From: Protula sp. h YS-2021 | Lineage: Eukaryota; Annelida; Polychaeta; Sabellida; Serpulidae | Assembly (NCBI GenBank): GCA_949752745.1 | Contig: OX457031.1 | Location: forward strand, 19,092,199 to 19,156,198 | Length of the DNA stretch: 64,000 nucleotides | Reading direction: 5' to 3' | Shown: positions 59,101-61,650 of the stretch, one piece after another | Numbering within the stretch: the stretch's first letter is position 1 | Layout of the letters: each line of letters begins with the position of its first letter | Translations under genes and position numbers: made by a program | Notes under the pieces: model-generated | Told to the model about the DNA's origin: nothing | Seen by the model: only the letters and a program-made list of their open reading frames with translations | The model's database searches: none

Positions 59101-61650
59101 TTACGGAACTCGTCCTAGTCATTAAAAAAGCTCTATGACAAGGGACATTGGTCCGGCATTTTGAACAACAAAACTTGTGCGAGAAAAAAGGTTTTCTTCA
59201 GTTTTGAAGTATTACAGACGCAGAACAAACAACTTCAACACTGTTCTCGCAGTAGTTCAAAACGCATTGGAATGGTAATGGTAGGCAGGGGTACGAAGTG
59301 TCAGAGGGTGCGAAGTGGAAGGTTACGAAGTGTCAGAGGGTACGAAGTTTTGGGTTACGAAGTGTCAGAGGGTACGAAGTGGTGGGTTACGAAGTGTCAG
59401 AGGGTACGAAGTGGTGGGTTACGAAGTGTCAGAGGGTACGAAGTGTCAGAGGGTACGAAGTAGTGGGTTACGAAATGGCAAAGAGTACGAAGTGTTCGGT
59501 TCGCACGCACGAGCCGAGTCGGATATCGCTACAGGAATCTGTGGGCCAACGTCACCACTGCATGACTCTCGACAATCTGTATTTGGATGGCTTAAGCCGA
59601 ACACAACACTAACCATACAGCGAACACGATACATTCATTAAAGTTACTGGCGTTATCATTCCTGTACGTCACAAAAGCAATATCGTACTCGTATATCGCT
59701 TGATTACATCACGTGCCTGGCACTGCCCTGTCTTGAATTCACGTCTTTTTTTTCCGACTCCACAGATTTCAAATCCCCTTATTTCTTTATGTCAGTGGGA
59801 ATAGCTGGAAGATACGGGCTCTCAAATTGAAATCGTTTTCTTTTTAATTTGATTGATCAGTTTTATTTTGCCCTCACGTCCAAATCGGTTTTTTTTTTTT
59901 TTTGGGGGGGGGGGACACTTCGCATTACTTGATTAGATCTATTATTAAGGGCTCATGGCTCTAACTCTAAAAACAGTAAAAGCACTCTCCTCCAGACTCG
60001 CTATGACTGAGTAGCCACTTGCCTCGTTATGTGCATAGACAGTGACGGTTACTATGCCAACGGTCGTAAACACATAATGGGTAACGACCCGCGTCCCTAG
60101 CACAATCTCGTTCACTCGCTCCCTTCCGCTACCGTAGTCGATATCGAACCTGACAGGTGATCCCGTTGCCACGGATAACTCGATCTCCGTTTCGTCACCA
60201 AGCAACACCACCTTGGCAACGACGATCTAAAATTTTAAAAAAAACATAATGCAGTGTCTGAATATTCGTATTTCGTATTTTAATAATAGGGTTCGCACTG
60301 GGTTCTCAGGAAAGTGAGTCAAAAAGGAAAGTGTGACTCAGTTGGGTCCAGAAAACTCGGTGGGTTCTGAAAAAGTGAGTCATTTCCTAAAAAAAAAATG
60401 CCCAAAAAGTGGACAAAAACACCGCCAAAGCGAACCCTGTTAATATTTTGAAAAAATCAGGAATGAAATGTCGCAAAGTTTCCCAGTCTGGTGAACATTA
60501 ATTTCTGACAAGCAACTTGATTAAAAATTTGCCATATTCAATCATGTTGCAATTCACTGCATAGTTCCCTCCCAACCCCCCCCCCCCCCCCCTCCTCTGC
60601 CTGAACGCAACTTTAAACGCGCATGCGCAATGAACTAACCTTAAGGCCACTTATTGATTGCTGATCCTCAATGGGAACTGGCAGGTAGTCTACGTGAAGG
60701 TTCATGGACCTGCACACATCATTGTACCGGTTATACGCGCACACCGTGATATTGTACTGACCGGGCTCGCTGAACCTATACTCGGCCTCCTGGGCTCGAT
60801 GGGAGAGATTCCTCGTGTATTCGTACTGTATAGCGGCGTAGCCTCTGGTACGCCCTTCCCACGTGAACACCACGTTGCTCCCTGTTTCAACCCTCGCGTG
60901 TATGGTGATTCTGCTTCCCGGCGCTAAGTCCCCAGTGGCGTTGTCCAGTCTGCGCAGGCACAAACCTCCTACCGGAAGCTCGACTAAAACCGGTACACTC
61001 TTCTGCAGCGAGCTGATGTCGTTCCATACAGCTACATCGACCGTGTACTCTGCCGGGTTCATGAAGACATGCGAGACATTAAACAGTGTGCGATTCGACA
61101 CGATGAGCTCGCTGGATGGACCAGCCGCGTCACCTGACCGCGTGATATTCCATCTAACGCGCATGAACTTTGAATGGGTACTGATATTGGCTACACAGTC
61201 AATTTCAACACCAGCCGCGGCCACAAGAGGGCAGTGCAGCGCTAGCCCGTGTATGCGACGCTCTACAGTGACACTCACCGAAGCATTCTCAGATCCGTTG
61301 CTACGCAACCTTGCTAAGAACGTGCCCTCTGATTTATACGTATGCTGGAATTCTAGGGTTGTGACGCAGTTGACGCTTTCCTTTACTGCTGCGTTTCCAA
61401 CGGCATTCCAAGTCAATCGGTCAACTGAATCAACATTCTCGGCAACGGTAACTGTGTCTTTAGTAACGGACCTGTGGCTTTCATTCGCCATGGCAGTCAC
61501 GTCAAACTTCTCGCCAAAAGTAATTTCCAGCCAATTCTCCCAATTATCAGCTGTTTCAATGACAGCTATGAAAAGAGCTGCCTCGTCCAGTTCAATAATG
61601 GGTTTCCGGACTTCCATATTAAGCTGTAAGATGTCCCTAGACAAGGCAAT
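3572..61650 (-). CDS. PKD1-like: Polycystin-1-like gene (PKD array + REJ), 32 exons, partial at both ends
   Basis: Seen: 32 minus-strand exons between 61650 and 3572 join with matching phases into one open frame of about 1967 codons. Residues 1-1235 or so form 13 tandem PKD domains, each with a central W/F-x-FGDG-like turn and a Y-x-V-x-V-x-A-x-N strand. Residues about 1235-1967 match the REJ module (WTC, GGxRRDV, DASKSFDPD, paired cysteines, LYKG...LPAG). NxS/T sequons are frequent, as expected for an ectodomain. Known: polycystin-1 and sea urchin REJ proteins carry PKD repeats, REJ, GPS/GAIN, PLAT and 11 membrane helices, and pair with polycystin-2 channels in cilia or sperm. Thirteen or more contiguous PKD domains favour polycystin-1 over PKD1L1-3 or PKDREJ. 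The N-terminal modules and everything after REJ are outside the window, so orthology within the family is not settled. Confidence 0.93.
7052..7291. mobile_element. 240-bp MITE with CAGGGTTGAGA termini
   Basis: It begins CAGGGTTGAGA and ends TCTCAACCCTG, perfect 11-bp inverted termini. The interior repeats GGGCGACCAACTTTTT and its complement AAAGTTGGTCGCCC several times, making it strongly foldable. It sits inside a (TTGA)n tract, which masks any target duplication. CAGGG termini suggest a hAT-type MITE, but that class is inference. Confidence 0.82.
8919..9160. repeat. 38-bp minisatellite, about 7 units
   Basis: The unit is GTGAACCACGGCCTGCATGC followed by TGCATTCCGGTGTCACCT. The first three units are nearly identical; later ones lose 7 bases. 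On the minus strand each unit contains TTCACAGGTGACACC, which holds both an AG and a GTGAC, but no exon is recognised beside it. Confidence 0.88.
11868..12152 (+). repeat. Family-A dispersed repeat, copy A
   Basis: It begins AGAGCAGTGTGCAAGCCCAC, includes ACCAAGTTTCATTAAAATCC, TTTTTAAGTTATCGTGTTAA and a GACAGACCGACCGACAG block, and ends ATATTCCCTGTGGGGAATAA. The 3' hairpin is truncated relative to copy C. It has no coding capacity, so it is a non-autonomous element of unknown class. Confidence 0.88.
15590..16090 (+). repeat. Degenerate ~140-bp repeat ending in a GACGGGCAAGCTCG block
   Basis: GTGTGTGACATTTCAAAACA at about 15848 and GTGTGTGAAATTTCAAAACA at about 15992 are about 144 bases apart. 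Each is followed by GGTTTTGGAGAT- or AGTTTCGGAGAT-like text; a weaker copy precedes them. The last copy ends GCAGACAGTACAGACGGGCA then AGCTCGTAACTACATCCCTC. The layout is similar to family A: a short phrase, then GAGAT/TTATCG, then a GACAGAC block. Confidence 0.7.
16308..16611 (+). repeat. Family-A dispersed repeat, copy B
   Basis: Same start, body and end as copy A, with a poly-C run both after the first 30 bases and inside the terminal hairpin. It lies only about 20 bases from the first duplicated E31 donor. Confidence 0.88.
16628..16948 (-). repeat. Four-copy dispersed duplication of the E31 3' end and 5' splice site
   Basis: On the minus strand the E31 end ATCCACACAACAACTATACC plus GGTAAGCTCCTC recurs with its core TAC(C/G)CGGTAAGTTC at plus-strand positions near 16801, 16703 and 16640 (the real one is at 16921). 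Spacings are about 120, 98 and 63. The copies keep the flanking ACACAATAACT sequence. They carry GTAAGT, a closer match to the donor consensus than the real GTAAGC. Only the outermost copy ends E31; extension to the next copy would cross a stop near 16850. Confidence 0.85.
16924..17059 (-). CDS. E31: REJ module, LYKG...LPAG segment; donor triplicated downstream
   Basis: The acceptor TATTTGTAG precedes 17059 and the donor GTAAGC follows 16924; phase 0 to 1, 136 nt. It encodes DGDTPLTYEVSYTLDPTGPS, which continues WKDA from E30 exactly as in the REJ family (W-x-D-x-D-x-P-L-x-Y), then LLYKGLNREVRFRLPAGHP and NNYT. An 11 kb intron precedes it. Three extra copies of its 3' end plus donor lie within the next 300 bases (16628-16830). 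Confidence 0.95.
19479..19502. repeat. (TC)n microsatellite
   Basis: Twelve uninterrupted dinucleotide units. Confidence 0.95.
19785..20050. repeat. Degenerate ACACGTCACAG-type array
   Basis: CACACGT and ACACGTCAC strings recur at irregular 20-28 base spacing, separated by GCTACACGTACC-like text. It is a decayed minisatellite in the E30-E31 intron. Confidence 0.7.
28113..28252 (-). CDS. E30: REJ module, cysteine-containing strand pair
   Basis: The acceptor TTGTTGCAG precedes 28252 and the donor GTAAGT follows 28113; phase 1 to 0. It encodes LTYFTVNRSPRSGRCSINEV, then TELDTEFVIYCELWKDA. This is the REJ signature V-N-x-x-P-x-x-G-x-C ... G-x-x-L-x-T-x-F-x-x-x-C-x-x-W-x-D, with both conserved cysteines. 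Confidence 0.96.
28720..28956 (-). CDS. E29: REJ module resumes
   Basis: The acceptor GTGGTTGCCAG precedes 28956 and the donor GTACTT follows 28720; phase 1 to 1, 237 nt. After a Gly/Asp-rich start (SVGLGGDEKDGKGDD) it encodes LAKRVLGLRAGYLQQGVTYI, matching the REJ pattern R-x-L-x-L-x-x-G-x-L-x-x-G-x-x-Y, and ends VDVKHK. An 8.5 kb intron containing the assembly gap separates it from E28; an extra in-phase exon there cannot be excluded. Confidence 0.93.
29381..30033. mobile_element. Inverted-repeat element with perfect 36-bp arms
   Basis: The left arm, 29381-29416, begins AGTCAAAAGTGGCTGCCAGT and ends GGCCATCTTGAATTT; the right arm, 29998-30033, is its exact complement. Similarity continues weakly outside (CTTTTTTTCGAT versus complementary GGATTTTTTTTTAC), so true ends may lie near 29340 and 30060. 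Between the arms a 74-codon minus-strand frame (29670-29894) looks coding-like but matches no family that I recognise. It is probably a non-autonomous DNA transposon. Confidence 0.7.
30246..30445. other. Assembly gap of 200 N
   Basis: Exactly 200 unresolved bases inside the E28-E29 intron. The round number suggests a scaffold gap of arbitrary length. It falls between an inverted-repeat element and a T-rich stretch, so repeat collapse is a plausible cause. Confidence 0.99.
31911..32074. mobile_element. hAT-like MITE with TTAGGRGTGT ends
   Basis: It begins TTAGGAGTGTGGCGGTACG and ends CGGTACGAACCGTAACACCC plus CTAA, an imperfect inverted pair. The interior contains nested palindromes such as AACCGAAGTAAACCGAAGAA and CGGTCGGTTTTCGGTTACGG. 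TAGGGGTGT termini are typical of hAT MITEs. The flanking ACCGGTA and ACTGGTA may be the remains of the target duplication. Confidence 0.72.
32191..32340. repeat. 3 x 50-bp tandem repeat
   Basis: Three almost identical 50-bp units, CAAATACAGCAGCAGCTGGC followed by ATAATCCCACAACGTCTGAAGCTGATCCAA-like sequence, exactly head to tail. The near-identity indicates recent duplication. Confidence 0.93.
35341..35664 (+). repeat. Family-A dispersed repeat, copy C (full 3' hairpin)
   Basis: The most complete copy. It ends in the palindrome CCCCACAGGTTCTACCTGTGGGG followed by AATAAA; since this exceeds the practical limit for one motif, its arms are CCCCACAGGT and ACCTGTGGGG around a TCT loop. The start also carries CATATTCCCCACAG, so both ends share that string. 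Confidence 0.9.
36684..37335. repeat. 47-bp C-rich minisatellite next to E28
   Basis: The first four units (36680-36870) are almost identical: CCGCCCCCAACTCCACCCCA then CCTTCACCATGCATTCCCCGCAGCAAT-type sequence. About nine more degenerate units follow towards 37335. A 288-codon plus-strand frame runs through it and is explained by low stop content. The array begins about 90 bp from the E28 donor, but unlike the arrays at E5, E12 and E13 its unit does not resemble the exon boundary. Confidence 0.88.
37421..37501 (-). CDS. E28: Gly/Glu-rich linker exon
   Basis: The acceptor TTTTTTTTCAG precedes 37501 and the donor GTATGA follows 37421; phase 1 to 1, 81 nt. It encodes EGGEHEAGGRPGAGSPSAGE followed by SGDSAET, a hydrophilic linker that closes the low-complexity insert. 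The donor is followed 90 bases later by the 47-bp minisatellite at 36684-37335. Confidence 0.8.
37858..37935 (-). mobile_element. tRNA-derived SINE head
   Basis: On the minus strand, GTAGCTCATTGGTTAATCGC resembles a tRNA D-arm/A box and GGCCGTGGGTTCGAATCCCG a TpsiC-arm/B box, about 33 bases apart. The acceptor stem does not pair, and a GC-rich tail continues towards about 37700, so this is a SINE rather than a functional tRNA gene. It lies in the E27-E28 intron. Confidence 0.75.
38176..38604 (-). CDS. E27: Pro/Gly/Ser/Thr-rich linker exon
   Basis: The donor GTAAAC follows 38176; phase 1 to 1, 429 nt. It encodes a low-complexity segment (NPNPAPGFSPFGNPLGANPG, then TTSDAPTTKYSTTAAGSP, ending FVGEGGGGGGIGMTG). 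The frame is open for 143 codons despite high GC and links in phase to E28. The acceptor at 38604 (GGATTTGGAG) has a poor pyrimidine tract, so the 5' end is the least certain exon boundary in the model. Confidence 0.75.
38920..39111 (-). CDS. E26: Thr/Ser/Ala-rich mucin-like exon
   Basis: The acceptor GAATTCTACAG precedes 39111 and the donor GTGAGT follows 38920; phase 1 to 1, 192 nt. It encodes a run dominated by Thr, Ser and Ala (for example TTTSSTATSATSATASLAST), likely heavily O-glycosylated. Another frame is also open and Cys-rich, but only the Thr-rich frame fits the phases of E25 and E27. Such a stretch is not part of the standard REJ fold, so it is an insertion in a loop. Confidence 0.82.
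39789..39861 (-). CDS. E25: REJ module, acidic loop before the mucin-like insert
   Basis: The acceptor GTTTTGTTGCAG precedes 39861 and the donor GTATTT follows 39789; phase 0 to 1, 73 nt. It encodes SESDPDDFGECENYDYIFQG, an acidic segment with one cysteine. Its position after the Y-x-W strand corresponds to a variable loop of the REJ module. The exon is short and supported mainly by phase on both sides and by the good acceptor. Confidence 0.82.
39968..40108. repeat. 29-bp tandem repeat
   Basis: Five units of GATATCACCTCACTTGTAGC followed by AGGAAATTT, near 39968, 39997, 40026, 40056 and 40084. It lies in the E24-E25 intron. The GATATCA-CCTCACT core resembles part of the E12 array (GATATCAGACCTCACTTA), possibly by chance. 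Confidence 0.85.
40373..40511 (-). CDS. E24: REJ module, part 4 with CxxC
   Basis: The acceptor GTTGAATGTAG precedes 40511 and the donor GTCAGC follows 40373; phase 2 to 0. It encodes VSLLCADCVDEIVNSDSRLL, the C-x-x-C and V-N-x-S-x-R-L-x-L motif of REJ, then ELVYEWNVYSVLNGQ, the Y-x-W strand. Confidence 0.94.
41048..41266 (-). CDS. E23: REJ module, part 3
   Basis: The acceptor TTTATTACAG precedes 41266 and the donor GTAAGG follows 41048; phase 2 to 2, 219 nt. It begins FFWTCQRLNNRSASCF, the W-x-C step that follows DPD in REJ, and continues with LHGNVFVTTDSEFVFKATVR, the predicted beta strand pair. Two N-linked sequons are present. Confidence 0.94.
41952..42136 (-). CDS. E22: REJ module, part 2 with GGxRRDV and DASKSFDPD
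   Basis: The acceptor TTCTTGGTTCAG precedes 42136 and the donor GTATGA follows 41952; phase 0 to 2, 185 nt. It encodes a second strand set with SVISGGIRRDVSREEAL, then VMDASKSFDPDFPDD, the most conserved REJ signature (D-x-S-x-S-x-D-P-D). Reading on past the donor gives a low-complexity tail, so the exon end is set by its phase match to FFWTC in E23. Confidence 0.94.
43230..43433 (-). CDS. E21: REJ module, part 1
   Basis: The acceptor GTCCATTTCAG precedes 43433 and the donor GTGAGT follows 43230; phase 0 to 0, 68 codons. It encodes VEIACGARKATVYTWRLVNG, the CG...YTW pattern at the start of REJ, then FLPARSLRYGDYTVHLK, matching the REJ pattern L-P-x-x-x-L-x-x-G-x-Y-x-V-x-L. Confidence 0.95.
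43677..43815 (-). CDS. E20: end of PKD 13 and start of REJ module
   Basis: The acceptor CTATTTATAG precedes 43815 and the donor GTAGGT follows 43677; phase 2 to 0. It encodes IQKYNVTVNVSNAVSYQFAE, closing the last PKD domain, then LNETCQAPRIDIIGATNQP, where the cysteine and following P-x-x-x-I mark entry into the REJ module as in other polycystins. Confidence 0.93.
44120..44220 (-). CDS. E19: core of PKD domain 13 with WDFGDG
   Basis: The acceptor GTTACTGTTGCAG precedes 44220 and the donor GTAAGT follows 44120; phase 0 to 2, 101 nt. It encodes FSGVADSYAWDFGDGTQLV, the exact consensus WDFGDGT of the PKD family, then YLVNHTYTT, leading into the H-x-Y strand. This is the clearest diagnostic motif in the window. 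Confidence 0.96.
44691..44832 (-). CDS. E18: end of PKD 12 and start of PKD 13
   Basis: The acceptor CCATTTTTCAG precedes 44832 and the donor GTAATA follows 44691; phase 2 to 0. It encodes YDVRVYAFNRLHEVVSETVQ, the closing strand of PKD 12, then VLKPIGPVTVRAIGDPL and NTEIEFE, the opening of PKD 13. Confidence 0.94.
45050..45236 (-). CDS. E17: PKD domain 12, first part
   Basis: The acceptor TCTGTGTAG precedes 45236 and the donor GTAGGT follows 45050; phase 1 to 2, 187 nt. It encodes VQVLVDKPVHRLHDVVTFTA, then KDIATFRWHLGGN as the turn, and ends LKCVYEKEDT. Two cysteines (SSACDAS and LKCVY) could form a disulfide across the loop; that is inference. Confidence 0.93.
45692..46003 (+). repeat. 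Family-A dispersed repeat, copy D
   Basis: Complete copy in the E16-E17 intron, with start CTAGAGCAGTGTGCATAGCC, the TTATCGTGTTAACAGG block, and the terminal hairpin CCCCACAGGTTCTACCTGTG. It diverges slightly at the end (GGAGAATAAA). Confidence 0.9.
46167..46286 (-). CDS. E16: end of PKD domain 11
   Basis: The acceptor GTACTTACAG precedes 46286 and the donor GTAAGT follows 46167; phase 1 to 1, 120 nt. It encodes VVEYTHAQTRSYMVKVTAYN, the strand closing a PKD domain, then YVGTLVKGVNIHVIERIQ, the linker to PKD 12. The first codons give a stop in the other two frames, so the phase is unambiguous. Confidence 0.93.
46392..47597 (+). repeat. Family-A dispersed repeat, copy E, split by a pogo-like element
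   Basis: The left part, 46392-46777, starts ACTAGAGCAGTGTGCATAGC and contains a partial internal duplication (two TTTCCTTGG..CCATTTACAATAC blocks). The right part, 47491-47597, resumes at CAGCAGTCTTTAAGTTATCG and ends ATATTCCCCATATTCTGTGG plus GGAAGAAA. A 709-bp transposon occupies the middle. Confidence 0.85.
46780..47488 (-). mobile_element. pogo/Tigger-like DNA transposon, internally deleted
   Basis: The terminal inverted repeats are CAGTGAAACCCCGCTATTAG on the left and, on the complementary strand, CAGTAAAACCCCGGATATGG on the right. Both are flanked by TA (46778-46779 and 47489-47490), the target duplication of Tc1/mariner/pogo elements. Inside, the minus strand encodes KRNELSLSDKVKIIKASDGK followed by SVRNIAKDF, which matches the N-terminal helix-turn-helix of pogo/Tigger transposases. 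No DDE domain remains, so the copy is a non-autonomous remnant. Repeated GTCCCTAAT and GTCCACAATAGAGGGGT strings form subterminal repeats. Confidence 0.88.
47791..47900 (-). CDS. E15: core of PKD domain 11
   Basis: The acceptor TTGGCTGGCAG precedes 47900; phase 2 to 1. It encodes YTIEKGQSGTYEAEVTKGSH, then VRYDWDMGDSTRL, a PKD turn with DMGD in place of DFGDG. The donor is ambiguous: C|GTGGTT ending at 47791, or G|GTTGGT ending at 47788. Both are phase 1 and differ by a single residue. It is isolated from E14 by a 3.3 kb intron made largely of tandem repeats. Confidence 0.88.
48428..50036. repeat. 51-bp (17-codon) intronic minisatellite, interrupted
   Basis: Units with plus-strand core GCGCGGTTCTTATTTCGGAC then CAGTGCGCATGTTTATTTAACTT-like sequence recur every 51 bp from 48428 to about 49470 (about 20 units), and again from about 49810 to 50036 (about 4 units). 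The two blocks are separated by AT-rich sequence and a different repeat. The period is 17 codons, so peptide frames repeat (CVDARF-type on plus, RKLNKHAHW-type on minus). It lies wholly inside the E14-E15 intron, away from both splice sites. Confidence 0.92.
49581..49812. repeat. Two tandem copies of a ~146-bp dispersed-type repeat
   Basis: CGGTTTCCAGACATCT occurs at 49581 and 49727, 146 bases apart, followed by related text containing GACCTTGACCTTACTGGTCA and an AAGGTCAAAT string. The pair splits the 51-bp minisatellite, so it was probably inserted there. TGACCTTGACCTT-type repeats of this kind are common in marine invertebrate genomes; that comparison is from general knowledge, not a search. 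Confidence 0.7.
50036..51030. repeat. ~142-bp satellite-like array, about 7 units
   Basis: The phrase AACTGTAGGAGGA-GATGCATTTTGAA recurs near 50036, 50178, 50300, 50453, 50583, 50724, 50875 and 51012 (spacings 122-153). Between these come TTCAAAAATTCCCCAAAAAT, a GATCGACTAAAAAAGCACA-type string with a CCGTATGCA core, and CATACCAAAAATAAATGACA. Units are degenerate, so the array is old. It directly follows the 51-bp minisatellite and ends about 130 bp before E14. Confidence 0.85.
51163..51277 (-). CDS. E14: end of PKD 10 and start of PKD 11
   Basis: The acceptor GAAATTGTTGCAG precedes 51277 and the donor GTGAGT follows 51163; phase 1 to 2, 115 nt. It encodes GAYNVSVTATNGLGSSVKY, the standard G-x-Y-x-V-x-V-x-A-x-N strand, then VQVKPEGLTLRPS, the linker into PKD 11. 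Confidence 0.94.
51471..52090. repeat. 21-bp GC-rich minisatellite starting at the E13 donor
   Basis: About 29 units of a 21-bp sequence; on the plus strand one unit is AGCCTTCCCCCTTCCACCGG plus G, with 20-23 bp variants. Because 21 is a multiple of 3, all frames stay open for hundreds of codons, which is an artefact of the period. On the minus strand the unit nearest the exon reads GGAAGGGTAAAGCCCCCGG, closely resembling the real junction AGAAAAGGTAAGGCCCCCTGG. Later units drift to GGGAAGG and lose the GT. Confidence 0.93.
52091..52227 (-). CDS. E13: core of PKD domain 10 with FDFGDG
   Basis: The acceptor TTTCGACAG precedes 52227 and the donor GTAAGG follows 52091; phase 2 to 1, 137 nt. It encodes VELGSKVEFRFDFGDGRTAS, with an exact PKD hallmark FDFGDG, and ends EVHRYRK, which joins to VGAYNVSVTATN in E14. 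The 21-bp GC-rich minisatellite of the next intron begins at its donor. Confidence 0.95.
52452..52956. repeat. 32-bp minisatellite whose unit spans the E12/intron boundary
   Basis: About 16 units with plus-strand core CTTACCGTGCAATGAAGTGA followed by TATCAGACCTCA. On the minus strand each unit contains CACGGTAAGTGAGG. The terminal unit is E12 itself: exon bases GATATTACATTTACTGCACA plus donor GTAAGTGAG align with the neighbouring unit GATGTCACATTCACTGCATG plus GTAAGTGAG at 24 of 29 positions. The repeat therefore includes about 20 exon bases and the start of the intron. Confidence 0.93.
52936..53012 (-). CDS. E12: start of PKD domain 10; exon end seeds a minisatellite
   Basis: The acceptor TTTGTTTCAG precedes 53012 and the donor GTAAGTGAG follows 52936; phase 0 to 2, 77 nt. 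It encodes IFDDSGIGAALTSPSTTGDI followed by TFTA, the opening strands of a PKD domain, completed by E13 (Q-VELGSKVEFRFDFGDG). The last 20 or so bases plus the donor are the founding unit of the 32-bp array at 52452-52956. Confidence 0.88.
53272..53413 (-). CDS. E11: second half of PKD domain 9
   Basis: The acceptor TTGTTTCAG precedes 53413 and the donor GTGCGT follows 53272; phase 2 to 0. It encodes VHTFQEPSTYTVTVSVWND, the H-x-F-x-x-P-x-x-Y-x-V-x-V strand, then a proline-rich connector and the linker VEQRISGLQ. The join with E10 reads QLNVSQTVHTF. Confidence 0.93.
53674..54047 (-). CDS. E10: PKD domain 8 and first half of PKD 9
   Basis: The acceptor GTACACAG precedes 54047 and the donor GTGAGT follows 53674; phase 0 to 2, 374 nt. 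PKD 8 shows EINYGDGVVET, then a long polar loop, then HKYGEAGEYLVRVNVSNAVS, a near-consensus PKD strand. The linker EEPIAGVAIATDARG leads into PKD 9 with VGQLVRFNVTVESGRNLKYQ and WTFGD at the turn. This is one of the most easily recognised exons of the array. Confidence 0.95.
54165..54335 (-). CDS. E9: end of PKD 7 and start of PKD 8
   Basis: The acceptor TATAATTTCAG precedes 54335 and the donor GTAAGG follows 54165; phase 0 to 0, 57 codons. It encodes YNLTVEASNGISQSSDSVKI, the A-S-N strand closing PKD 7, then the next linker MPVITRVAIATS and the first strand of PKD 8 (GRSTQVTVE). Confidence 0.93.
54709..54811 (-). CDS. E8: core of PKD domain 7
   Basis: The acceptor TTTGCTAG precedes 54811 and the donor GTATGC follows 54709; phase 2 to 0, 103 nt. 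It encodes WYAQTNSGTDILYKWHLGEK, the central Y-x-W-x-x-G strand of a PKD domain, and ends at KNN, which joins in phase to YTYSLREAKDYNLTVEASN in E9. An alternative acceptor 8 bases further in is also in frame-compatible context but gives no better fit. Confidence 0.88.
55047..55196 (-). CDS. E7: end of PKD 6, linker and start of PKD 7
   Basis: The acceptor ATGTTTGTAG precedes 55196 and the donor GTGAAC follows 55047; phase 2 to 2, 150 nt. It encodes YYATPGFYQISVHIEH, the Tyr-Pro-Gly-Tyr strand of PKD 6, then a linker with CQQPIRNLHISGP. The C-x-x-P-I-x-x-L motif is the usual inter-domain linker in this gene (compare ISGL and IAGV elsewhere). Confidence 0.9.
55396..55535. repeat. 30-bp tandem repeat downstream of E6
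   Basis: About five units of minus-strand AGTCATTCTGGCAGTCCAGT followed by CATGTACATG. It starts about 40 bp past the E6 donor. The open minus frame of E6 runs into it, giving a misleading longer ORF. Confidence 0.85.
55573..55658 (-). CDS. E6: middle of PKD domain 6
   Basis: The acceptor GGTTACAG precedes 55658; phase 0 to 2, 86 nt. It encodes GLGLPNARLDVNYGDTQKH, with the NYGD turn typical of PKD domains, then VSANGSAH. The donor is taken at AC|GTGGGT, a weaker consensus. It was chosen because it joins in phase 2 to E7 and gives AHTWTHYYATPGFYQISV, the expected PKD strand. The frame remains open downstream into a 30-bp repeat, which is not coding-like. Confidence 0.85.
55896..55966. repeat. 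(ATT)n microsatellite
   Basis: About 22 ATT units with two interruptions, in the E5-E6 intron. Confidence 0.95.
56731..57030. repeat. 49-bp tandem array duplicating the E5 donor
   Basis: Seven occurrences of the plus-strand string CTTACCACTAC (one variant CATACCACTAC), mostly 49 bp apart; the last, at 57017-57027, is the real E5 donor. On the minus strand each gives TGTAGTG followed by GTAAGTTA. The unit body reads CACACGCCGCAGGTGGTACA and also carries an AG/GT pair. Units are very similar to each other, suggesting recent expansion. Confidence 0.92.
57022..57131 (-). CDS. E5: end of PKD 5 and start of PKD 6; donor duplicated downstream
   Basis: The acceptor CTGTTGTCAG precedes 57131 and the donor GTAAGT follows 57022; phase 1 to 0. 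It encodes VSRVAAIRVLVVAQ (last strand of PKD 5) and NVEEAVQITVV (first strand of PKD 6). A longer open frame starting at an acceptor near 57196 was rejected because only this frame continues the PKD pattern and phases from E4 into E6. The last bases of the exon plus its donor are repeated about every 49 bp in the following intron (see the array at 56731-57030). Confidence 0.88.
57733..57879 (-). CDS. E4: core of PKD domain 5
   Basis: The acceptor TTTTTTTGTAG lies before 57879 and the strong donor GTAAGT after 57733; phase 1 to 1, 147 nt. It encodes the central PKD strand VIFEWRVNNE, followed by LGHVFTHPGTYNATVTVYN, the classic H-x-F-x-x-P-G-x-Y-x-x-x-V-x-V pattern of PKD folds. The FGDG turn is replaced by a longer polar loop. 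Confidence 0.93.
58743..58866 (-). CDS. E3: end of PKD 4 and start of PKD 5
   Basis: The acceptor TTGCATTGCAG lies before 58866 and the donor GTAAGG after 58743; phase 0 to 1. It encodes KSNRSASVEVEVQRGV, the last strand of PKD 4, then the opening of PKD 5 with VVNESVTFLVKTQG. The join to E4 across phase 1 reads KTQG-SSDIVERNDV without a break. Confidence 0.9.
59290..59494. repeat. 32-bp minisatellite
   Basis: About six units of GGGTTACGAAGTGTCAGAGG followed by GTACGAAGTGGT, with shorter internal duplications. It lies in the GC-AG intron between E2 and E3 and is not adjacent to either splice site. Confidence 0.88.
60023..60226 (-). CDS. E2: PKD domain 4, first part; exon with GC donor
   Basis: The acceptor AATTTTAG precedes 60226; the exon is 68 codons, phase 0 to 0. 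It encodes LLGDETEIELSVATGSPVRF, an NYGD-like turn (IDYGSGRE), and a VTVTVYAHNE strand. The frame stays open past 60023, but no GT donor gives a sensible continuation. GAG followed by GCAAGT at 60023 is a textbook GC donor, and joining there to E3 yields HNE-KSNRSASVEVEV, which restores the usual PKD C-terminal strand. The exon end is therefore inferred from domain continuity as well as from the site. Confidence 0.82.
60288..60440. mobile_element. 150-bp MITE, copy 2 of the 508-658 family
   Basis: It starts AGGGTTCGCACTGGGTTCTC and ends CCGCCAAAGCGAACCCTG. It aligns over its whole length with the copy at 508-658 at high similarity, apart from a longer A run. The flanks TTTAATAA and TTAATATT hint at a decayed 8-bp target duplication. 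It lies inside the 413-nt intron between E1 and E2. Confidence 0.82.
60640..61650 (-). CDS. E1: three complete PKD domains in one 1011-nt exon
   Basis: The acceptor TTTCAG lies just above 61650 and the donor GTTAGT follows 60640; the exon is phase 0 at both ends, 337 codons. It encodes three consecutive PKD domains: one ending SVSVTVERRIHGLAL, one with VSHVFMNPAEYTVDVAVWND, and one with YRFSEPGQYNITVCAYN. The canonical aspartate-glycine turn is degenerate in all three (ITFGEK, RWNIT, FTWEGR), which is common for divergent polycystin PKD repeats. The last residues, SISGLK, start the linker to the next domain. It is by far the largest exon here; no intron interrupts its three domains, unlike every later PKD domain. 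The preceding exon is not in the window. Confidence 0.93.

Larger units (their letters stand above)
53414..60022 (-). other. Introns between E2 and E11 with little recognisable content
   Basis: Introns here are 117-1363 nt. The E2-E3 intron holds the 32-bp array at 59290-59494 and otherwise nothing recognised. The E5-E6 intron holds (ATT)n at 55896-55966, T and GT runs at 56077-56122, and poly-G tracts. The E3-E4 and E4-E5 introns show no repeat beyond a G run near 58190. No RNA gene or other coding segment was seen. Confidence 0.65.
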
